A DNA stretch of 45,962 bases. It comes from Burkholderiales bacterium. Its GTDB lineage: Bacteria; Pseudomonadota; Gammaproteobacteria; Burkholderiales; SG8-39. A program made the translations under genes and the position numbers. The notes beneath the pieces are model-generated. The model was not told where the DNA came from and ran no database searches. It saw only the letters and a program-made list of their open reading frames with translations. Positions 41,034 to 45,962 of the stretch are shown piece by piece. Position 1 is the first letter of the stretch; each line of letters starts with the position of its first letter. The DNA is taken from NCBI GenBank assembly GCA_014860395.1, contig JACZJU010000058.1:1-45962 (forward strand), written 5' to 3'.

Positions 41034-42338
41034 ATGGAGTCAACTGGTAAAGCCACGCTCAGTTACGGCGAGGGCAAGTCGATCGAATTCCCGGTGTTCA
41101 GCGGCACTGTCGGCCCCGATGTCATCGATATCCGCGCGCTCTACGGCAAAACCGGCATGTTCACCTACGACACGGGATTTCTGTCGACGGCGGCCTGTAG
41201 CTCGAAGATCACCTACATCGACGGCGACAAGGGCGAGCTGATGTACCGCGGCTACCCGATCGAACAGATCGCGGGGCATTGCGACTTCCTCGAAACCTGC
41301 TACCTGTTGCTGTACGGCGAGCTGCCGAACAAGGCGCAGAGGGACGAATTCGACGACCTGGTGACGCATCACACCATGGTGAATGAGCAGATGCAGTTCT
41401 TCATGCGCGGTTTCCGCCGCGATGCGCACCCGATGGCGGTGCTGACCGGGTTGGTGGGGGGCATGTCGGCCTTCTACCACGACTCGCTCGACATCAACGA
41501 TCCGCATGACCGCGACATCTCGGCACACCGGCTGATCGCGAAGATGCCGACGCTGGTCGCGATGTCATACAAATACTCCATGGGGCAGCCGTATATCTAT
41601 CCGCGCAACGACCTGTCTTACACCGCCAATTTCCTGCGCATGATGTTCGGCACGCCGTGCGAGGAATATGTCCCCAATGACGTCGTGGTGCGCGCGCTGG
41701 ACCGCATTTTCATCCTGCATGCCGATCACGAGCAGAACGCCTCGACGTCGACGGTGCGGCTGTGCGGTTCCTCGGGAACGAATCCGTTTGCCGCGGTCGC
41801 GGCCGGCGTCGCCTGCCTGTGGGGTCCGGCGCACGGCGGCGCGAACGAAGCCTGCCTGAACATGCTGCAGCAGATCCAGGCGCAGGGCGGCGAGGCAAAA
41901 CTCGGCGAGTTCGTCGCCAAGGCGAAGGATCCGAATTCCGGGACGCGCCTCATGGGTTTCGGCCACCGCGTCTACAAGAACTACGACCCGCGCGCCAAGC
42001 TCATGCGCGAGACTTGCTACGAGGTGTTGAACGAGCTGGGCCTGGAGAACGACCCCCTGTTCAAACTCGCGATGGCGCTGGAAAAGGTGGCGCTTGAGGA
42101 CGATTATTTCGTCAAGCGCAAACTCTACCCGAACGTCGACTACTATTCGGGCATCGTGCAAAAGGCGCTCGGCATCCCGGTGTCGATGTTCACAGGCATC
42201 TTCTCGCTAGCGCGGACTGTGGGCTGGATCGCGCAATGGCAGGAAATGATCACCGATCCCGAATATAAAATCGGCCGGCCGCGCCAGCTCTACAACGGCC
42301 CCACCAGGCGCGACGTCAAGCCTATCGACAAACGCTGA
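41034..42338 (+). CDS. gltA: Citrate synthase, bacterial hexameric type (GltA)
   Basis: 434 residues, the size of E. coli GltA (427). Catalytic residues are in [12 protein letters not shown] (His267), [13 protein letters not shown] (His311) and YPNVDYYSG (Asp369). The N-terminal beta domain ([19 protein letters not shown]) marks the NADH-sensitive gram-negative type II enzyme. AAGGAG before ATG 41034 fixes the start; the earlier ATG 41016 lacks one. It is followed by sucA after 130 bp. This is the second citrate synthase in the run, and its relation to the mitochondrial-type enzyme (different regulation or growth condition) is open. Confidence 0.96.
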   Translation: MESTGKATLSYGEGKSIEFPVFSGTVGPDVIDIRALYGKTGMFTYDTGFLSTAACSSKITYIDGDKGELMYRGYPIEQIAGHCDFLETCYLLLYGELPNKAQRDEFDDLVTHHTMVNEQMQFFMRGFRRDAHPMAVLTGLVGGMSAFYHDSLDINDPHDRDISAHRLIAKMPTLVAMSYKYSMGQPYIYPRNDLSYTANFLRMMFGTPCEEYVPNDVVVRALDRIFILHADHEQNASTSTVRLCGSSGTNPFAAVAAGVACLWGPAHGGANEACLNMLQQIQAQGGEAKLGEFVAKAKDPNSGTRLMGFGHRVYKNYDPRAKLMRETCYEVLNELGLENDPLFKLAMALEKVALEDDYFVKRKLYPNVDYYSGIVQKALGIPVSMFTGIFSLARTVGWIAQWQEMITDPEYKIGRPRQLYNGPTRRDVKPIDKR

Positions 42339-42363
42339 GAAGACTGGGAAGATATATCCCCGC

Positions 42364-42421
42364 CGCGAAGGGCACGAAGGGGAGGGCTGAGCAAGCCGGC
42401 CTTCCTTGCGTGGCCTTCGCG
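42364..42421. repeat. Long imperfect inverted repeat between gltA and sucA
   Basis: 42364-42380 pairs with 42404-42421 at 16 of 18 columns, with one substitution and one unpaired base. The arms (CGCGAAGGGCACGAAGG) look like a widespread proteobacterial intergenic repeat. As mRNA it would form a strong hairpin 48 nt before sucA. Confidence 0.7.
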
Positions 42422-42468
42422 TCATTTCTGGGTTCCGATTCTTGCAGTTTTCACCGCGAGCTGCCCTT

Positions 42469-45324
42469 ATGCTGAAATATTTCCAGAGCAACTCCCACCT
42501 GTTCGGTGGCAATGCGCCGTACATCGAAGACCTGTACGAGTCCTATCTCGACAATCCGGGCTCGGTGTCGGAGCAGTGGCGCGAGTATTTCGACCAGATG
42601 CAGCTTGTGGCGGGGTCGGGCAAGGGCGCCGAGCAACGCGATGTGGCGCATGCGCCTATCGTCGAATCCTTCGCCATACGCGCCAAGCAAGGCACGTTGC
42701 GCCCTGGGGCGACGCAGACCGATCTGACCATCGCACGCAAGCAGGTCTACGTGCAGCAGCTGATCGCCGCCTACCGGAACCTGGGTTCGCGCTGGGCGCA
42801 ACTCGACCCGCTCAAGCGGCAGGAGCGCCCGCAGATTCCGGAACTGGAGCCCGCGTTCTACGATTTGAGCGAAACCGACATGGATACGCAGTTCGACGCC
42901 GCCAGCCTGTATTTCGGCCAGGAGCGTATGACACTGCGCGAGATCATCAAGGGCCTGCGCGAGACGTATTGCAGCACCATCGGTATCGAATACATGTACA
43001 TCACCGATCCGGCGCAGAAGCGCTGGGTGCAGCAGCGCTTCGAGTCGATCCGTTCCGTGCCGACGTTTTCGGCCGAAACCAAAAAGCACATTCTCGACCG
43101 GCTGACCGCGGCCGAGACCCTGGAGAAGTACCTGCACACCCGCTATGTCGGGCAAAAGCGCTTTTCGCTCGAAGGCGGGGAGAGCGTCATTCCATGCGTC
43201 GACGAACTGGTCCAGCGCAGCGGCAGCCAGGGCGTGGAGGAAATCGTACTCGGCATGGCGCATCGCGGGCGCCTCAACGTACTCGTCAACGTGCTCGGCA
43301 AAATGCCCAAGGACCTGTTCGCGGAGTTCGAGGGCATACATGTGGACGACCTGCACTCTGGCGACGTCAAATACCACAAGGGATTCTCTTCCGACGTGTC
43401 CACGCCAGGCGGGCCGGTGCACCTGTCGCTTGCGTTCAACCCTTCGCACCTGGAAATCGCCAATCCGGTGGTCGAAGGCTCGGTGCGCGCGCGCCAGCGC
43501 CGCCGCGGCGACAAGGACGGGACCCAGGTCATATCCATCCTGCTGCACGGCGACGCCGCATTCGCCGGCCAGGGCGTGGTGATGGAGACCCTGAACCTCG
43601 CGAACACGCGCGGTTACGGTACCGGCGGCACAGTGCATGTGGTGATAAACAATCAGATCGGTTTCACCACTTCCGACCCGCGCGATTCGCGTTCGACGCT
43701 GTATTGCACCGACGTGGCCAAGATGGTGGAAGCGCCGATCTTCCACGTCAACGGAGACGACCCCGAGGCGGTGGTGCTGGTGACCCAGCTCGCGCTCGAT
43801 TACCGCATGGAGTTCCATCGTGATGTCGTGGTGGACATCGTGTGCTTCCGCAAATTGGGCCACAACGAGCAGGACACGCCTTCGGTAACGCAGCCGCTGA
43901 TGTACAAGCGGATCGCGGCGCATGCCGGCACGCGCAAGCTCTACGCCGACAAGCTGATGGCGCAGGGCGTGGTCGCGGAGGCGGAGCCCGAGGAGATGAT
44001 CAGAAGCATGCGCACCGCTCTGGATGCGGGACAGCATACTGTCGATCCGGTGATCTCCAATTTCAAGAGCAAGTATGCGGTGGATTGGGTGCCGTTTCTG
44101 GACCGCAAATGGACCGACGCTGCCGATACCGCTGTCCCTCTGCCGGAACTGCAGCGGATGGCGCAGCGCATCACCGACATTCCGGCCGATTTCAAGGTGC
44201 ATCCGCTGGTGGAGAAGGTAATTGCCGACCGTAAGGCCATGGGCGAGGGCCGGTTGCCGGTTGATTGGGGCATGGCCGAGCACCTTGCCTATGCGAGTCT
44301 GGTGGCGAGCGGTTATGCGGTGCGCCTCTCCGGCCAGGATTCCGGCCGCGGCACTTTCGTCCACCGCCATGCCGTGTTGCACGACCAGAATCGGGAGAAG
44401 TGGAATTCGGGCACCTTTGTTCCGCTGCAGCACATCACCGACAAGCAGGCGCCATTCACGGTGATCGACTCGGTCCTGTCGGAGGAGGCGGTGCTGGGTT
44501 TCGAGTACGGCTATTCCACTGCCGAACCCAACGAACTCGTCATCTGGGAAGCGCAGTTCGGCGACTTCGCCAACGGCGCCCAGGTGGTGATCGATCAGTT
44601 CATCTCATCGGGCGAGGCCAAATGGAACCGGGTCTCCGGCCTGGTGATGATGCTGCCGCATGGCTATGAGGGCCAGGGGCCGGAGCATTCCTCGGCGCGG
44701 CTGGAGCGCTACTTGCAGCTTTGCGCCGAGCACAATATGCAGGTGGTGGTGCCTTCGAATTCGGCGCAGATGTTTCACCTGCTGCGGCGGCAGATGATAC
44801 GCTTGTTCAGGAAGCCGCTGATCATCATGACGCCCAAGTCGCTGCTGCGGAACAAAGAGGCGATGTCGCCGTTGTCCGAATTTGCCAAAGGGCAGTTCCA
44901 CCCCGTCCTCGGCGAGGTCGAGCACGTCGACCCGGAATCGGTGAAACGCATCATCTGCTGCAGCGGCAAGGTCTATTTCGATCTGGTGGCGGCGCGGCGC
45001 GAGGGCGACATCAAAGGCACCGCGATCATCCGCGTGGCGCAGCTCTATCCTTTCCCGCACAAGGCGTTCGCGGCGGAAATGAAGCGCTACCCGAATGCAA
45101 CCCAGGTGGTGTGGTGCCAGGAAGAGCCGCAGAACCAGGGCGCCTGGTATCAGACGCGGCACTATTTCGTCGAGAACCTGCGCGAGGACCAGAAACTGTT
45201 TTATGCGGGGCGGCCGTCTTCGGCTTCGCCTGCGGTGGGCTACTACGCCAAGCATCAGGAACAGCAGAAAGCGCTGGTCGCGGCGGCATTCGGCAAATTC
45301 AAGTCGCCGGGTTCATCGAAGTAG
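42469..45324 (+). CDS. sucA: 2-oxoglutarate dehydrogenase E1 component
   Basis: 951 residues (E. coli 933). The thiamine-diphosphate E1 subunit decarboxylates 2-oxoglutarate and passes succinyl to E2. It opens with the E2-binding helix region (SNSHLFGGNAPYIEDLYESY), followed by EIVLGMAHRGRLNVLVNVLG, LLHGDAAFAGQGVVMETLNL, where the diphosphate and Mg bind, and the C-terminal NEDYGYSTAEP-like EYGYSTAEPNELVIWEAQFGDF. ATG 42469 (MLKYFQSNSHLF) matches the family start; the upstream ribosome site is weak. It is followed after 224 bp by sucB. Confidence 0.96.
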   Translation: MLKYFQSNSHLFGGNAPYIEDLYESYLDNPGSVSEQWREYFDQMQLVAGSGKGAEQRDVAHAPIVESFAIRAKQGTLRPGATQTDLTIARKQVYVQQLIAAYRNLGSRWAQLDPLKRQERPQIPELEPAFYDLSETDMDTQFDAASLYFGQERMTLREIIKGLRETYCSTIGIEYMYITDPAQKRWVQQRFESIRSVPTFSAETKKHILDRLTAAETLEKYLHTRYVGQKRFSLEGGESVIPCVDELVQRSGSQGVEEIVLGMAHRGRLNVLVNVLGKMPKDLFAEFEGIHVDDLHSGDVKYHKGFSSDVSTPGGPVHLSLAFNPSHLEIANPVVEGSVRARQRRRGDKDGTQVISILLHGDAAFAGQGVVMETLNLANTRGYGTGGTVHVVINNQIGFTTSDPRDSRSTLYCTDVAKMVEAPIFHVNGDDPEAVVLVTQLALDYRMEFHRDVVVDIVCFRKLGHNEQDTPSVTQPLMYKRIAAHAGTRKLYADKLMAQGVVAEAEPEEMIRSMRTALDAGQHTVDPVISNFKSKYAVDWVPFLDRKWTDAADTAVPLPELQRMAQRITDIPADFKVHPLVEKVIADRKAMGEGRLPVDWGMAEHLAYASLVASGYAVRLSGQDSGRGTFVHRHAVLHDQNREKWNSGTFVPLQHITDKQAPFTVIDSVLSEEAVLGFEYGYSTAEPNELVIWEAQFGDFANGAQVVIDQFISSGEAKWNRVSGLVMMLPHGYEGQGPEHSSARLERYLQLCAEHNMQVVVPSNSAQMFHLLRRQMIRLFRKPLIIMTPKSLLRNKEAMSPLSEFAKGQFHPVLGEVEHVDPESVKRIICCSGKVYFDLVAARREGDIKGTAIIRVAQLYPFPHKAFAAEMKRYPNATQVVWCQEEPQNQGAWYQTRHYFVENLREDQKLFYAGRPSSASPAVGYYAKHQEQQKALVAAAFGKFKSPGSSK

Positions 45325-45498
45325 GAGGGCGTTGAAAAAGGGGCAGGCCCCCATTTAGATCCCCCAAGTTCGTGAGGTTGGCGGTTGAGAGTTCTGCGGC
45401 AAGCAGTTTTCTGTAGTATCTTGAACCTAGGCGCCGGGATCGGCGCCAGGCAGCAAAGGTAGTAGCCGGGCGCGAAACGCGCACCTGTTTTTGCGGTA

Positions 45499-45527
45499 CG
45501 CAGCCGAAGGGATACCCGACGGCTGCG
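45499..45527. other. Stem-loop 21 bp before sucB
   Basis: CGCAGCCG (45499-45506) pairs with 45520-45527 around a 13-nt loop, with A residues after it rather than T. A second short palindrome, GGCGCC...GGCGCC, lies about 60 bp earlier. It may stabilise the 5' end of a processed sucB message. Confidence 0.5.
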
Positions 45528-45548
45528 AAAAAACTGAACGGAGCCGTC

Positions 45549-45962
45549 ATGTTAGTCGAAGTGAAAGTACCGCAGCTATCGGAGTCGGTCGCCGAGGCGA
45601 CGCTGCTCAGCTGGCACAAGAAAGTAGGCGACGCCGTCGCCCGCGACGAAAACCTCATCGACGTCGAGACCGACAAAGTGGTGCTGGAGCTTCCGGCGCC
45701 CGCGGGCGGGGTCATCACCCAGATCGTCAAGGCCGATGGCGGTACCGTCGTATCGGGCGAGGTCATCGCCGTGATCGATACCGCAGCGGACTCGGCCGCT
45801 GCCGTGGCCAAGGCAGCCGAAAGACCCGCGCCCCCGGTGGCGCAAGTGGCACAACAAGTTTCCGACCAGAGCAACCTGATGCCGGCCGCGCGCAAGATGG
45901 TCGAGGATCACAAGCTCGATCCCAAGGCGATCACCGGCAGCGGCCGCGACGGGCGCGTGACC
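45549..45962 (+). CDS. sucB: Dihydrolipoyl succinyltransferase E2 (N-terminal part, cut by window)
   Basis: 138 codons to the right edge. The N-terminal lipoyl domain carries the lipoylated lysine in DVETDKVVLELPAP (Lys43). An Ala/Pro-rich linker follows, then the start of the peripheral E3-binding domain (NLMPAARKMVEDHKLDP ... GSGRDGRV). The catalytic core lies outside. CGGAG lies before ATG 45549. sucA and sucB together form the oxoglutarate dehydrogenase complex; lpd would be expected next. Confidence 0.95.
   Translation, partial: MLVEVKVPQLSESVAEATLLSWHKKVGDAVARDENLIDVETDKVVLELPAPAGGVITQIVKADGGTVVSGEVIAVIDTAADSAAAVAKAAERPAPPVAQVAQQVSDQSNLMPAARKMVEDHKLDPKAITGSGRDGRVT

Overview
The window is high-GC, densely packed proteobacterial chromosome, most likely from a motile, respiring betaproteobacterium. 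That placement is inferred from gene content: a prpBCD and acnA block, mdh beside sdhE, citrate synthase and sucAB, cytochrome c4, a diiron rubrerythrin-like protein, a sigma28-type promoter before a chemoreceptor, and a perfect FNR/Anr box. No rRNA, tRNA or CRISPR array was seen.

Layout. 1-13.8 kb is housekeeping and signalling: folD (cut by the left edge), an alpha/beta hydrolase, a large CHASE-PAS-PAS-GAF-GGDEF-EAL cyclic-di-GMP protein with an apparent ATT start, a coupled ChaN-PDZ / M1-peptidase pair, a rubrerythrin-like protein, a small membrane protein, fadH, an Fsr-like MFS transporter and hslR. 13.9-18.0 kb looks like an island: an IS1182-family element with clear inverted repeats, followed by less GC-rich DNA with a dihaem cytochrome c4 and a secreted protein carrying a zinc-phospholipase-like motif. 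18.5-27.5 kb holds a BamE-like lipoprotein, the ABC-F protein YbiT, a chemoreceptor with a periplasmic c-haem motif, a BarA-type hybrid kinase and cfa.

27.7-46 kb is a carbon-metabolism block. On the minus strand run mdh, a CitE-like lyase, prpB, prpC, prpD, a 71-residue small protein and acnA, i.e. the 2-methylcitrate cycle plus aconitase. On the plus strand run sdhE, a mitochondrial-type citrate synthase, a GHKL-ATPase protein of unknown role, a bacterial-type gltA, sucA and the start of sucB. With PrpC the window encodes three citrate-synthase-family enzymes. The sdhCDAB genes that usually precede sdhE are absent; mdh and sdhE are separated by 238 bp holding a perfect FNR/Anr palindrome.

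Most worth following up: the mitochondrial-type citrate synthase paired with an undescribed GHKL-ATPase protein inside the TCA operon; the FNR box with sdhCDAB missing; the haem chemoreceptor under a consensus FliA promoter; and the non-canonical start of the cyclic-di-GMP gene.
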